DNA of 64,000 nucleotides from Bradyrhizobium sp. 1. Lineage in GTDB: Bacteria; Pseudomonadota; Alphaproteobacteria; Rhizobiales; Xanthobacteraceae. The notes under the pieces were generated by a model that saw nothing but the letters and a program-made list of their open reading frames with translations, was not told the DNA's origin and made no database searches. The first letter of the stretch is position 1. Each line of letters opens with the position of its first letter. A program made the translations under genes and the position numbers. The stretch spans positions 159,593-223,592 of the forward strand of contig NZ_JADPJH010000028.1 in the NCBI RefSeq assembly GCF_023073315.1, written 5' to 3'. Of this stretch, positions 43,674 to 52,116 are shown one piece after another.

Positions 43674-44773
43674 TTAATAGCCTTTTCAAGATTCAGTATC
43701 CATCCGGCTTGACATGTGTCACTGCCCGAATCCGGACATTTCACGGGGTCCGTCAACCTCCATGACAGCAATGCCATAGCTGCCGATGGGGACACATACA
43801 GCCGAGGGCTGGTTTGACCGCCTGCCAGGGCAAACTCCTGGCGGAACAGCAAACGAAACGAATTGTCGCGAAGCTCCACCGCCTGTCGTGCGTAGAGCAC
43901 CGATGAATCGTCATCGGGCAGCTTTGGTCGATCGATCGGACCGACGATGCCAATCAATCCCTTGCCACCACCCGCGGCCTGCACAACGCGCTCCCTCAGT
44001 CGCGTGCATCGCCAATCCGCGATGCGGCATTTCACGAGAGGGCCGATGCCCTGAATTTCGTCCGACACGAGAAACAGAAACAGTGACTTCTGCTCGGCGT
44101 CGAACCACCCTGCGGTAACACCCGAATTCTTTCGAATCTTGCCTCCTCCGATCCTGTTGCCCTGCGCGTCCAGGACATCGATTGTATCGGAGTAAGCCAC
44201 GAAGAACTTCGAGCTGTCGGGAGACCAAACGATCTTGGTGACGGGCTGCCCAGGCGTCGCTGGGACGCTGATCGTGCGCAAGTGTCCAGCTTCGGCCGTC
44301 AACTGCAGCTTCTGGTCCGAAGCCACGATCTTCATATCCGGGGAGAATCCAATACCGATGCCACGTGATCGGCTGTCGAACGTCGCCAGGATCGCGCTCT
44401 TGCCGGTCTCGAGCTCGAACTTCCTCACACGGCCGGCATCATCCTCGGGAAAAACGATGTACTGGCCGTCCGCTCCGCATTGGACCCATCTAGACCCCGT
44501 AGGAGATGGGGCGGAGATCTTCGTGCCCCCATCGTATGCGTCGATATACTGACCATCCGTCGCGAGCAGATAGCGCTCCCGATCCCCGCACCAGGCGATG
44601 AACTCGCCTTTCGGCAGCGGCGTGTGCGGCAGTTTCTCGAACGTCGGAACGACTGGAGGCTTGGCTGCCGGAGCAGGCGAAGCCCCTTCGGCGCGGCCCG
44701 CAGCGGTTGCAACAAGCAACCCCAGCGCAGCCAAAAAGAACGAAGAACGCAGATCAATCGGACAGAACCGCAT
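43670..44773 (-). CDS. Exported beta-propeller-like protein, possible M23 protector
   Basis: This protein of about 367 residues has a signal peptide (SSFFLAALGLLVATAAGRAEG) and repeated four-strand units: GEFIAWCGDRERYLLATDGQ, GRVRKFELETGKSA, TKIVWSPDSSKFFVAYSDT, typical of WD40/TolB-type propellers. It is unlike a virion protein. The four-base overlap with the M23 gene implies a functional pair; a periplasmic inhibitor of that peptidase is inferred, not shown. A TTG at 44,785 is an alternative start. Confidence 0.65.
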   Translation of the reverse strand: MRFCPIDLRSSFFLAALGLLVATAAGRAEGASPAPAAKPPVVPTFEKLPHTPLPKGEFIAWCGDRERYLLATDGQYIDAYDGGTKISAPSPTGSRWVQCGADGQYIVFPEDDAGRVRKFELETGKSAILATFDSRSRGIGIGFSPDMKIVASDQKLQLTAEAGHLRTISVPATPGQPVTKIVWSPDSSKFFVAYSDTIDVLDAQGNRIGGGKIRKNSGVTAGWFDAEQKSLFLFLVSDEIQGIGPLVKCRIADWRCTRLRERVVQAAGGGKGLIGIVGPIDRPKLPDDDSSVLYARQAVELRDNSFRLLFRQEFALAGGQTSPRLYVSPSAAMALLSWRLTDPVKCPDSGSDTCQAGWILNLEKAIK

Positions 44774-44877
44774 GCAATCACTCAATCCTTGGGCGAGACT
44801 GTAGGCATCAACAACTCCTCACCAGTCACGGAACAAACATGGAACATTGTCCACCACTCCCGCTTTGGTTGCAACAC

Positions 44878-45177
44878 CTAAATGATCCCAAACCGCTTCC
44901 GCCGCTCCGCCGTTTCCGCAAGGTCCTTCAGTTCCGCCCGCGCCAGCTTTCCGTTGGCGATCACGCCCGTGATGTGATCACGAACCTTACCGACGATGTT
45001 GATGGCCAGAAACAGCTTTTCGCGGCCCGCGGCATCCTCGACCGTGGTCGCGCGCCAGGCCGCGATGTAGCTCTTCTCGAGCGTGTCGAACGTCTCGTTC
45101 AAGAGCTCGTCATCGAGCAACGCTTCGGCACGCACCGCCCTCGCCGCGGCACGCTCCAGTGTGCTCTCGTCAGACAT
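44878..45177 (-). CDS. Small helical phage protein
   Basis: This 99-residue all-helical protein (TLEKSYIAAWRATTVEDAAG, then GKLARAELKDLAETAERRKR) is typical of small genes between portal and capsid in rhizobial phages. GAGGAGG precedes the ATG. Its function is unknown; a scaffold-like role is possible. Confidence 0.7.
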   Translation of the reverse strand: MSDESTLERAAARAVRAEALLDDELLNETFDTLEKSYIAAWRATTVEDAAGREKLFLAINIVGKVRDHITGVIANGKLARAELKDLAETAERRKRFGII

Positions 45178-45365
45178 TGGTTTCCTCCTCGTTGTTCGGC
45201 TGTCGCGTCTTCATATCGTGGCGCGCGGCGGATGCGGCGAGATTGAGCGCCGCCTCGGCTGCGCGTGCTGGGGCTTCTGCTGCTGATTGAGCGTCTTCGG
45301 ATGCGCGTCGTCAACGACCCAGGGTTATGGTTGATTACGACATACTTTACGGTCGTATCTGTCAT
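45170..45365 (-). pseudogene. Frameshifted small phage gene
   Basis: The frame starts MTDTTVKYVVINHNPGS and then becomes implausibly Arg/Ser-rich, while another frame continues as an Ala-rich helix (EDAQSAAEAPARAAEAALNL) ending NNEEETNV. One single-base indel near 45,310 would join them. The downstream gene is still in register with the ancestral stop (overlap with its ATG). Confidence 0.5.
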
Positions 45366-45444
45366 TCGACGTTTCTCAAGATATTCGCCAGCAAGGCTGC
45401 GCGGTTGAACCGCCGATAGGTTGGATGTTGCCTATCTTGGACTG

Positions 45445-45679
45445 CTATTTCGTCCGTCTCATTAGTTCCTCCATCTTAGCCTGATTGGCCAGAGACTCAG
45501 CCGGCGTCGGGTCGGCGTAGCCGCCAAAGGCAGGCCTGCGTCGGCGCCTGCCGCGCCAGTTGTGCCGTCGCCTGCGGGATCGTGCCGCCATCGCCGAACG
45601 GATCATGGTCGACTGGAACGAGAGAGACATTCTCGAAGTCCGGCTGATGCTCGGCCGGCACCAGAGAGACATCATCCAT
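45445..45679 (-). pseudogene. Remnant of the gene normally following the portal
   Basis: The frame starts MDDVSLVPAEHQPDFENVSL, nearly the same as the N-terminus of the WHH toxin gene at 47,716. It then shifts frame near 45,530 into AFGGYADPTPAESLANQAKM and a stop. It looks like the original virion gene end left behind after the toxin cassette took over the upstream copy. Confidence 0.6.
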
Positions 45680-46010
45680 GATGAACGACCAGCAGATATT
45701 TGCCGGGACGGTTGGAGTCCGGCAGATAGTGGTGGCCGTCTCTCGCCTTGCGCGCGCCCGGCGGATATGAACGCTGCACTTTCCCTGCTTCGAACGCCGT
45801 CTTCAGATGCGTCTCCAGCACCGTCATCTTGGCATCGAGGGCGGCTTTGATCTTGGCGATCTCGATCTCCCCTTGCGTCTTGACCTGGAGATGGATTGCG
45901 TCGTTCTGCGCCTTTTGTTGCTGGAGTTGCGCCTGATGCGCTGTGAGTGCGGCATCGACCTGCGCCCGCGCCTGGACGGCGAGTAGCTTCGGATCGGGCG
46001 GCGGCTGGGG
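45596..46010. repeat. Direct repeat, copy A (portal 3' end plus next gene start)
   Basis: This segment matches 47,633-48,047 with a constant offset of 2,037 bases and no indels that I could find, but with many substitutions. It holds the last part of a portal gene and the first codons of the following gene. The two copies flank the toxin/immunity cassette. Confidence 0.8.
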
Positions 46011-46018
46011 CGGCAGAG
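45672..46018 (-). pseudogene. Orphan 3' fragment of a second portal gene
   Basis: The minus strand encodes about 115 residues matching the portal C-terminus (PPDPKLLAVQARAQVD, then KAALDAKMTVLETHLK and DSNRPGKYLLVVHH). It has no start and no upstream portal part; it begins 101 bases after the SUKH stop. Confidence 0.75.
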
Positions 46019-46118
46019 GGTTGCTTTAGTAAGCGCCCGGTCCGCGTGCCTTCAACTTAGATGCATCCAGCCATACAATCACGATCTTGCCGGAAAGTCA
46101 GTGAACCGCCAGGCTCTA

Positions 46119-46577
46119 CTAGTACTCCAACCCTTCAGGTAGCTCGGTCAGAGAATCGATAAATTTTTTCAGTGTTGGGGCGAGAAACACAACGTATCGA
46201 TCAGGGTCCTCGTAATCTTCATGTGACTCGAACATGATATTCCCGTAAGATTCTGGCCTCACACTATAAAGAAACATGTCGCCTGCAGAATCGTGCGCGA
46301 AGGGTATATATCCTCGAGGAAATTCTGGTGTCTGATCCACCATCATGACATAGGTCCGCTCGAAGCTTGATCCCCTCGCGCCAGTATTCATGGAATGGAA
46401 ACACTTAACATCATACGCGTCTCCGTCCTTGGGAAAAAATTGAGGACGAGGCGTTCCGCCGTTGTGCAGAAGGTAATGTTCCCTGAGATCATGCGGCAAG
46501 CGAATACCCAGTTGGTTCTCCACACGCTTGATGTCCAGCTCAGAAAGTGGTGGAGCAGTTCGCTCAAAAACAACCAT
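46119..46577 (-). CDS. SMI1/KNR4 (SUKH) family immunity protein
   Basis: This 152-residue protein matches the SUKH fold: LDIKRVENQLGIRLPHDLRE, YLLHNGG, the middle PFAHDSAGDMFLYSVRP and the end VVFLAPTLKKFIDSL. SUKH proteins neutralise cognate toxins, most often nucleases, in contact-dependent and polymorphic toxin systems. AAGGA lies eight bases before the ATG at 46,577. It starts 14 bases after the WHH toxin stop. It is markedly more AT-rich than the phage genes, which suggests transfer. Confidence 0.85.
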   Translation of the reverse strand: MVVFERTAPPLSELDIKRVENQLGIRLPHDLREHYLLHNGGTPRPQFFPKDGDAYDVKCFHSMNTGARGSSFERTYVMMVDQTPEFPRGYIPFAHDSAGDMFLYSVRPESYGNIMFESHEDYEDPDRYVVFLAPTLKKFIDSLTELPEGLEY

Positions 46578-46591
46578 TGCCCGTTTCCTTA

Positions 46592-47716
46592 TCAACGCTT
46601 GTACCGCACTCCGTGGTGCGTTGAGTACTGCGCAACCGAGCCCGCATGAGGTCGCGTAGCATTGTGCGCGTCTTCATCTATCAGCTCAAGAGTGGCCCTT
46701 CCAGTCTGCGGATTGAAGTCGTCGGCGTGGTGCCACATGTATCCACCCGGTGTTTCAGTGAATTTCCCCTCCTTGTTCGCAAGAGCGAAGTCTTTTCTAT
46801 AACTGCCGGTAAGTGGTATATTCACAACGCTTCGCTGGCCCTGTGCGGCAGGATAGAGGTGCTCGGTTCCTGCAAACGTGGGTCCGCCGTTCGCGGTCGT
46901 TCCGACACCAGGAAATCCTTTTTTTGCTGCCCATTCCGCCGGAGAGAGCCGAACCCGGCTCGTGAGCGCGCGCACTTCTTGGCCGGCGGCGCGCCCGATG
47001 CCTTCCGTAGCAGCGGGCACCAACGTCTCTGCGGCGCGTACTCCTGTTGCCAGCCTGGCTGCACCGAGCGGACCGAGCACGCCGAGTGCACCGCCGGCGA
47101 ATCGGAGAGGCCCTTCCCAAGGAGTCCCTTCGCCAAGCTGGCCTCCAGCTTCGCTTCCCAGGCCTCCCAGCACAGCCGCTCCGACTTTGAGAGGCACGCT
47201 TCCAGGCGCCATATAGGAAGCGGGATTGCCGAGAAATTCCCCGACTGATGCACCGAATTGGCCCGCGCGGCCTTCCGGCCTGTACATTGGTCCGGTGACT
47301 TCCTTCTCAAGAATCTGCATTCCCTGTTCTGGAGTCGGCGCGTCGATGTCTTGCCCCATCTCGGCCTGCGTGGCGCGTCCCAACGCGCTCGCCGCGCGAT
47401 TGAAGCCAGAAACGACCCCGCGAGGGATGGACCTCAAGAAGTCACTGGCCCCTGCCGTGACAGCAGCTCCCGTGGATTCTGTTGTTGCCACGCCAAGTAT
47501 TGGTGCACTGGATCGGCTTGCTCCCATCGCAGGCTGTTTAGTCTGCGCTTGCTGAGACTGCATCGGCTGAGTCTGCGCCTGTTGCGCCTGCTCTTGCGGG
47601 CTTTGCGCCGGCTGCGTTACGCCGTCGGCGCTGAACGGATCGTGGTCGACCGGAACGAGAGAGGCATTCTCGAAGTCCGGCTGATGCTCGACCGGCACCA
47701 GAGAATAATCAGTCAT
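46592..47716 (-). CDS. Virion-type protein fused to a C-terminal WHH (HNH/EndoVII) nuclease toxin
   Basis: This 374-residue chimera has three parts. Residues 1-65 contain the doubled motif SLVPVEHQPDF/SLVPVDHDPF and a Gln-rich linker, also seen in the remnant at 45,679. Residues 160-225 are a Gly/Ala-rich glycine-zipper region that could insert into membranes. Residues 285-374 are a WHH-type HNH nuclease: YRKDFALANKEGKFTETPGG, WHH at 328-330, then His351 and His357. Family members degrade DNA or RNA. No signal peptide is present. It overlaps the portal stop and is followed by a SUKH immunity gene. Confidence 0.85.
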   Translation of the reverse strand: MTDYSLVPVEHQPDFENASLVPVDHDPFSADGVTQPAQSPQEQAQQAQTQPMQSQQAQTKQPAMGASRSSAPILGVATTESTGAAVTAGASDFLRSIPRGVVSGFNRAASALGRATQAEMGQDIDAPTPEQGMQILEKEVTGPMYRPEGRAGQFGASVGEFLGNPASYMAPGSVPLKVGAAVLGGLGSEAGGQLGEGTPWEGPLRFAGGALGVLGPLGAARLATGVRAAETLVPAATEGIGRAAGQEVRALTSRVRLSPAEWAAKKGFPGVGTTANGGPTFAGTEHLYPAAQGQRSVVNIPLTGSYRKDFALANKEGKFTETPGGYMWHHADDFNPQTGRATLELIDEDAHNATRPHAGSVAQYSTHHGVRYKR

Positions 47717-48047
47717 GGTGAACGACCAGCAGATATTTTCCTGGACGATTTGAGTCCGGCACGTAGTGGTGGCCGTCTCTTGCTTGCCGCGCGCCAGGCG
47801 GATACGAACGCTGCGCCTTCCCTGCTTCGATCGCTGCCTTCAGATGCGTCTCCAGCACCGTCATCTTGGTATCGAGGGCGGCTTTGATCCTGGCGAGCTC
47901 GATCTCCCCTTGCGTCTTGACCTGGAGATGGATCGCGTCGTTCTGCGCCTTTTGTTGCAGAAGCTGCGCCTGATGCGCTGCGAGCGCGGTGTCGACCTGC
48001 GCCCGCGCCTGAACGGCCAATAGCTTCGGATCGGGCGGCGGCTGCGG
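47633..48047. repeat. Direct repeat, copy B (portal 3' end plus toxin gene start)
   Basis: This is the partner of 45,596-46,010 at a constant 2,037-base offset. Both copies are in the same orientation, so recombination between them would delete the toxin and immunity genes and restore a single portal end. Confidence 0.8.
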
Positions 48048-49370
48048 TGGCGGTGGCGGCGGATTGAGCAGCTGTCCAGTCTGCGGATTGACGGCCATGG
48101 GATCGTTGAAGAACTGGTCGGGGTTTCTGTGCCCCATGATCCGCGTCAACTCGGCCGCCGTGTTGTAGAGTTGACGGTCGCCGACGAGATTGATCTTGCC
48201 ACCGGCAAGCAGTTCCTTCTGCACGTTGGCGATCGCCATCGTCTGCGCGAATTGCTGTGCCTTGCCGCCGGCACCGAGGCCGACATTGATGGTCATGTCG
48301 TCGCGCGTCTTCCAGTTGCGCGGATTGACGTCGACCCAGGCGTTGCGCAGGCGCACCGTCTCCTCGCGCTGACCGTGCTTGCGGATCGTGCCGTGCAGCA
48401 GCGCGAAGATGTCGCGCACGCCTTCGGCCATGATGCGCGCGATCAGCTTGATGCGCATCTGCGAAGCCGAGAACACCTGCGCGACCGCGGTTGCTGACTG
48501 GTTCTGCAACGCATTGGCGTCGATGCCCTGCGTCTGCTTGCCGAGACCGGTGCGGATCTCGAGCTCGGCGTCGAGATATTGCAGCATCGGGTAGATCGAC
48601 GTGGTGATATCAGGCACCACCTGCCAGTTCAGCCCGCCCGCGGTCTTGGTACGCACCACGCCGCCTGGCCGCGACACCAGGAGATCGTCCAGGGTGTTGG
48701 GCCCGGCATTCTGCTCGGCGACTTCGACGCGCGGATTGTTGTGCAGGTAGAGATTGTCGAGCGCACCGCGCTTGAGCGCAGTCTTCTCGCGCTGCAGCGG
48801 CATCACCAGATCGGCGATCGAGCGGCCGAAGAAACGATGGGTCACCGGCACCGGCGTCGTCGCCGCAAACGGCATTTCATCGAACGGCGTGATGCAGTCC
48901 TTGCCGTCCTTGCGCAGGATCTCGGCCTGGTCGCCGCCGGTGATGACCTGATAGAGGCAGGGACGGCCCGAGCCCTCGAAATCCATGCGAACATAGTGCT
49001 CGGTGATGCGCACCAGCCGCGCCGCGGAATTGGCACTGCCGCCACCGGCGGTCGCGGACAGATGCTCTTCCACCGTGTCGCGCGCCAGCGTCTCGATCTC
49101 GGTCGTACCGGTATGCGGCCGCAACGCCCTGACCTGGCCGGCATCGAAGCCTTCCGCGATCAGCTGTGCCTCGGTCTTGGTGACGACCTCATGGAAGCAA
49201 TAGTTGCAGTCGCGGATGCTGCGCGCACCGCGCTCGATGCCGAATTCCTCCGGAGGCACGCCCATCACCCGCGCCTGCGCAAGCTTGCGCGTGGTGACGA
49301 TGGTGACGTCGTGCGTGACGAGAGAGCCCATCGGCGCGGGCGGCGCCGGGGCTAGCAAGGGAATAGGCAT
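47709..49370 (-). CDS. Phage portal protein, C-terminal part of a split gene
   Basis: This 553-residue frame is the middle and end of a podovirus/SU10-type portal: HDVTIVTTRKLAQARVMGVP near its start, DCNYCFHEVVTKTEAQLIAE, GRSIADLVMPLQREKTALKR, RTGLGKQTQGIDANALQNQS and a helical Gln/Ala-rich tail. The N-terminal 190 residues are encoded 3 kb upstream at 52,427-53,002. Its apparent start MPIPLLAPAPPAP lacks a convincing ribosome site, so it may be a broken gene. Confidence 0.85.
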   Translation of the reverse strand: MPIPLLAPAPPAPMGSLVTHDVTIVTTRKLAQARVMGVPPEEFGIERGARSIRDCNYCFHEVVTKTEAQLIAEGFDAGQVRALRPHTGTTEIETLARDTVEEHLSATAGGGSANSAARLVRITEHYVRMDFEGSGRPCLYQVITGGDQAEILRKDGKDCITPFDEMPFAATTPVPVTHRFFGRSIADLVMPLQREKTALKRGALDNLYLHNNPRVEVAEQNAGPNTLDDLLVSRPGGVVRTKTAGGLNWQVVPDITTSIYPMLQYLDAELEIRTGLGKQTQGIDANALQNQSATAVAQVFSASQMRIKLIARIMAEGVRDIFALLHGTIRKHGQREETVRLRNAWVDVNPRNWKTRDDMTINVGLGAGGKAQQFAQTMAIANVQKELLAGGKINLVGDRQLYNTAAELTRIMGHRNPDQFFNDPMAVNPQTGQLLNPPPPPPQPPPDPKLLAVQARAQVDTALAAHQAQLLQQKAQNDAIHLQVKTQGEIELARIKAALDTKMTVLETHLKAAIEAGKAQRSYPPGARQARDGHHYVPDSNRPGKYLLVVHHD

Positions 49371-49431
49371 GTGTGATTGATCTCTGAAATTTTTGCCGCG
49401 TGATGGCAGACGGCGGAAAAACGGCGGCGGC

Positions 49432-49620
49432 CTAATTGCCGTTGCTGCGCATCTAATCCTGAATCAAACCGAGTAGTCCGCCGGCAGACGCAAGATCTGG
49501 ATGAGACTTGATATCTCGAGGGGTCCGGTACTCAGTCTTCTGGACCGAAGGCCCTTCCGATGGAAGCAACGGTATCGACATCGTGCCGGCGAACGGCGAT
49601 TCGACCGAGCCTGCCTTTCA
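49432..49620 (-). pseudogene. Remnant of an effector C-terminus
   Basis: The minus strand reads ESPFAGTMSIPLLPSEG, then DLASAGGLLGLIQD and a stop, with MRSNGN beyond. It matches the last residues of the SLT protein (DRASAGGLLGLIQDYMR) but has a stop where that protein has Tyr. It is a decayed copy of a cassette end lying beside the portal break. Confidence 0.6.
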
Positions 49621-49677
49621 CTACAGATCTGAGGCTATGAGCTTTGGGAATACGTTCGCCGGGAAAGTGACGATCGT

Positions 49678-49773
49678 CTATCGGTAAAGGTAATTTGGCG
49701 CGTCGGCGACGATCCCGAGCTTGTCGACTGGCCCGTTGAAGTCGTACGCGTGGACGGAAAATGGCAATCGCAT
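49678..49773 (-). CDS. 31-residue open frame with a strong ribosome site
   Basis: AGGAGG lies six bases before the ATG. The product contains FNGPVDKLGIVADAPNYLYR and then stops. It looks like the front of a longer protein cut off by mutation rather than a designed peptide, but it should be translated. No family was recognised. Confidence 0.4.
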   Translation of the reverse strand: MRLPFSVHAYDFNGPVDKLGIVADAPNYLYR

Positions 49774-49819
49774 CGATGGCCTCCTGGTTCGCCGCGGCCT
49801 TGATATCGCGCAAGTTAGG

Positions 49820-50854
49820 CTAGTAAGCGTTGTAACGCATGTAGTCCTGGATCAGGCCAAGCAGTCCGCCGGCGGATGCCCGATCGCGGTTGGACGGATC
49901 GGTCCCTGCGACTGATGCCGTCGGATCCGCCAGACCGATGGCGGCACCTTGCGCAGCCGAAGGCGCGCTCCTCCTGCGCGGGGACGAAGCCCATTCGTTC
50001 AATCCGCGACCGGAATCAGGCGCAAGCAATGCCTCGAGCGGAAATCGCGCAGGTGAAAGCGGCAGCGTGCTGCCGCTGCCTGAGCTCGCCGGTCCGAATA
50101 CGCCACCGAGGCCGCGCCAATTGCCGAAACGATCAGAAAGATCCCAGGGCGCAGCTCCCGGAGCGGGAAGCGAATTGTCGAGCGCCTGTTGGGCCCGTGT
50201 CGCTCCATCGACAAAGGGGATCGGCGCGGCGCCTGGTGCTCCAGCAAAGGAACGGGCCGCATCCGGAGGCAACACGTTGGGCGAAGCGGGACGTGGCGGC
50301 CAGCTGGTCGCACCGAACGCCGGCTCTACGGCCTGCATCTGCGCTAGGGAGGGAGTGGGTTGGGCACCAGCGCCCCATTGCGCGGGCTGAGGCGGGGCGT
50401 TCGCCATCTTCTTGTTCGCCCAGGCGATGACCCAGCTGGCTGTCTTGCCGCGGAGAAAGGGGTTGGCCTGAATGGCGTTGTCGTTGAGGATCGATTCCAC
50501 CGGCGTATTCGGATCTGCTTTCATCAATTTGACGCCGCCGCCCGGGCCGGCGAAGTGCATGAGATAGGTCGAGGTCGGTGTGACGGGAACGCCCGCCCGA
50601 CGAAGCCTCGCTTCGTTCTCTGCTGCGTACTTGGCCGTCATCTCTTTCGAAAGGTCGGGGTTTTTCCGAAGCTCGAGAATCTCCGGGTCGGATTTGCCCG
50701 CTGCCAGCTCGGGCCGGTTGCGCTTGATCATGTCGAGCCAGGTCCCGTTGATGAACTGCCCGAGCCCGAGCGCACTCGACGTCTTGTTCGGCTTGTTCGC
50801 CTTTTTCAGATTGCCGCTGCTCTCGGCAGAAATGATCTTGTCAAGAATATCCAT
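49820..50854 (-). CDS. SLT-type lytic transglycosylase, possible effector
   Basis: This 344-residue protein has an N-terminal transglycosylase-like domain (about 1-150) with catalytic Glu11 in IISAESSGN, then SALGLGQFINGTW and TYLMHFAGPGGGVKLM. It should cleave peptidoglycan glycan strands. Residues 150-344 are Pro/Ala/Ser-rich and carry DLSDRFGNWRGLGG and the end GGLLGLIQDYMR, which resemble the M23 protein's C-terminal region. No signal peptide is present. GGAGG precedes the ATG. It lies inside the split portal gene, 204 bases after the Ivy-like gene. Confidence 0.8.
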   Translation of the reverse strand: MDILDKIISAESSGNLKKANKPNKTSSALGLGQFINGTWLDMIKRNRPELAAGKSDPEILELRKNPDLSKEMTAKYAAENEARLRRAGVPVTPTSTYLMHFAGPGGGVKLMKADPNTPVESILNDNAIQANPFLRGKTASWVIAWANKKMANAPPQPAQWGAGAQPTPSLAQMQAVEPAFGATSWPPRPASPNVLPPDAARSFAGAPGAAPIPFVDGATRAQQALDNSLPAPGAAPWDLSDRFGNWRGLGGVFGPASSGSGSTLPLSPARFPLEALLAPDSGRGLNEWASSPRRRSAPSAAQGAAIGLADPTASVAGTDPSNRDRASAGGLLGLIQDYMRYNAY

Positions 50855-51058
50855 TTGGCCTCCGCAAAAGAGAACGGCGGCCCACGAGGACCGCCGCTCA
50901 ACCCCAAAATCAACGCGTGCTCAGCGCGCCATCGGCGCAAGCGCACAGGCATGCTTCGCCTGCAGCGCGGCAATCATGTCAACACACGGCAGGCCGCGAT
51001 GGGACGATCAATGAGAGTTGCCGTTACCCAATGATTGCCGCTCGTCGGCTTCGCCGCA

Positions 51059-51874
51059 TTACTTACCACCAGGAAGTCCCCACTTGCGCTCATCAGGATC
51101 GAGTTCCCCTCTCATCACCGCGGCCTGCGCCTCGCTCGGCGCACCGAGGTAGGACATCTCCCCCTCATGGACGAGCACACCCCACGCCTGGGTGCCGTTC
51201 GGCGCAAACATGACGGCCAGGTGGGTGTTGGCACAACTGTATTCCTTAGCGCAGACGGTGAATACCTCGTATGTGATCCCGTGGATATCCACCAGCTCGG
51301 CGGGGCTACTGTTGTAAGCAACGTCATTCTTGGCGAGAACATCCCGGGCCCAGCTCGGCAGCTTGCCGGCATGCTCGATCAGATTCTTCGACGCTTGCGC
51401 GTAGGCCGGCTTCTTGATCACCTCGAACAAATATGGGGTCGTCACCTTCGGCACAGGCCCGGGAACGTAGAGCTCCCGCTTCAGCACTGCTTGCTGCGCC
51501 TCGCTCGGAGCTCCGACGTACGACACAACCCCGTTTTCGCTCAACCCGGCCCATGCCTGCGTGCCGTTTGGCGCAAACATCAGGACGATTGAAGTGTCGA
51601 TACATTTTGCCACGCGCACGCACATGTGGAACAGCTCGTACGTGGTCCCGTCGATGTCCTTGGTGGATCGTAGGCTGCTCACATAGGCGCCGTTCTTCTT
51701 GAGGATTTCCCGGGTCCAGCTCGGCGCTTTGTCGAGCAGACCCGTCAGGGCCTGAACATAGGCCGGCTTTTGCAGGACCCCGGACAGATAACCGATCGCC
51801 ATCGCAGGCGAGCACGCGACCCACATCGTCACCAGGGCCGCCGCCATCACGATCCAACGAAACTGCCGTCGCAT
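51059..51874 (-). CDS. Tandem Ivy-like lysozyme inhibitor, exported
   Basis: This 271-residue protein has a signal peptide (1-26, ending AMA) and two repeats of an Ivy-like domain, about 28-134 and 147-256. Each has a KPAYxQA start, a P-S-W motif, a Cys loop (CVRVAKC at 85-91; CAKEYSC at 208-214) and MFAPNGTQAWG then YxGAPSEAQ. Ivy proteins block lysozyme-type muramidases in the periplasm through a loop between two Cys; here the loop is one residue longer than the usual CKPHDC. It probably protects against a glycan-cleaving enzyme such as the adjacent SLT protein. GGGAG precedes the ATG. Confidence 0.75.
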   Translation of the reverse strand: MRRQFRWIVMAAALVTMWVACSPAMAIGYLSGVLQKPAYVQALTGLLDKAPSWTREILKKNGAYVSSLRSTKDIDGTTYELFHMCVRVAKCIDTSIVLMFAPNGTQAWAGLSENGVVSYVGAPSEAQQAVLKRELYVPGPVPKVTTPYLFEVIKKPAYAQASKNLIEHAGKLPSWARDVLAKNDVAYNSSPAELVDIHGITYEVFTVCAKEYSCANTHLAVMFAPNGTQAWGVLVHEGEMSYLGAPSEAQAAVMRGELDPDERKWGLPGGK

Positions 51875-51933
51875 GATTACTCCCTCGATTCACTCCGCCT
51901 GGAGAATCCCACTACCATAGGTGGCACCCGTCG

Positions 51934-52098
51934 CGCCATGCCGATCGCCATCACGTTCCTCTTTGTGGCGTACTTCAGATTGCCGGGATTGTTGTTGCGC
52001 CAGTTCCTGTGCCCGCCCGTTAGAACGGTCGTCGAACCATCGTCGTTCGTGTAGACGCGCGTAAGCTCGTTCTAAATTGCGGATACCGACCTTGCCAT
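51934..52098 (-). pseudogene. Remnant of an NWRNNNPGN-type peptidoglycan hydrolase
   Basis: GGAGG precedes an ATG at 52,098, but the ninth codon is TAG. The frame then continues as a recognisable hydrolase start: YTNDDGSTTVLTGGHRNWRN, NNPGNLKYATK and MAIG, then degenerates. This motif begins many phage and effector peptidoglycan hydrolases. It is a dead copy of a further cassette. Confidence 0.65.
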
Positions 52099-52116
52099 AC
52101 AAAACCTCCAAGGAAT

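Noticed and set aside
48579..49355. 258-residue open frame on the plus strand
   Set aside because: It is antisense to the portal protein and shows only His/Arg-rich filler.
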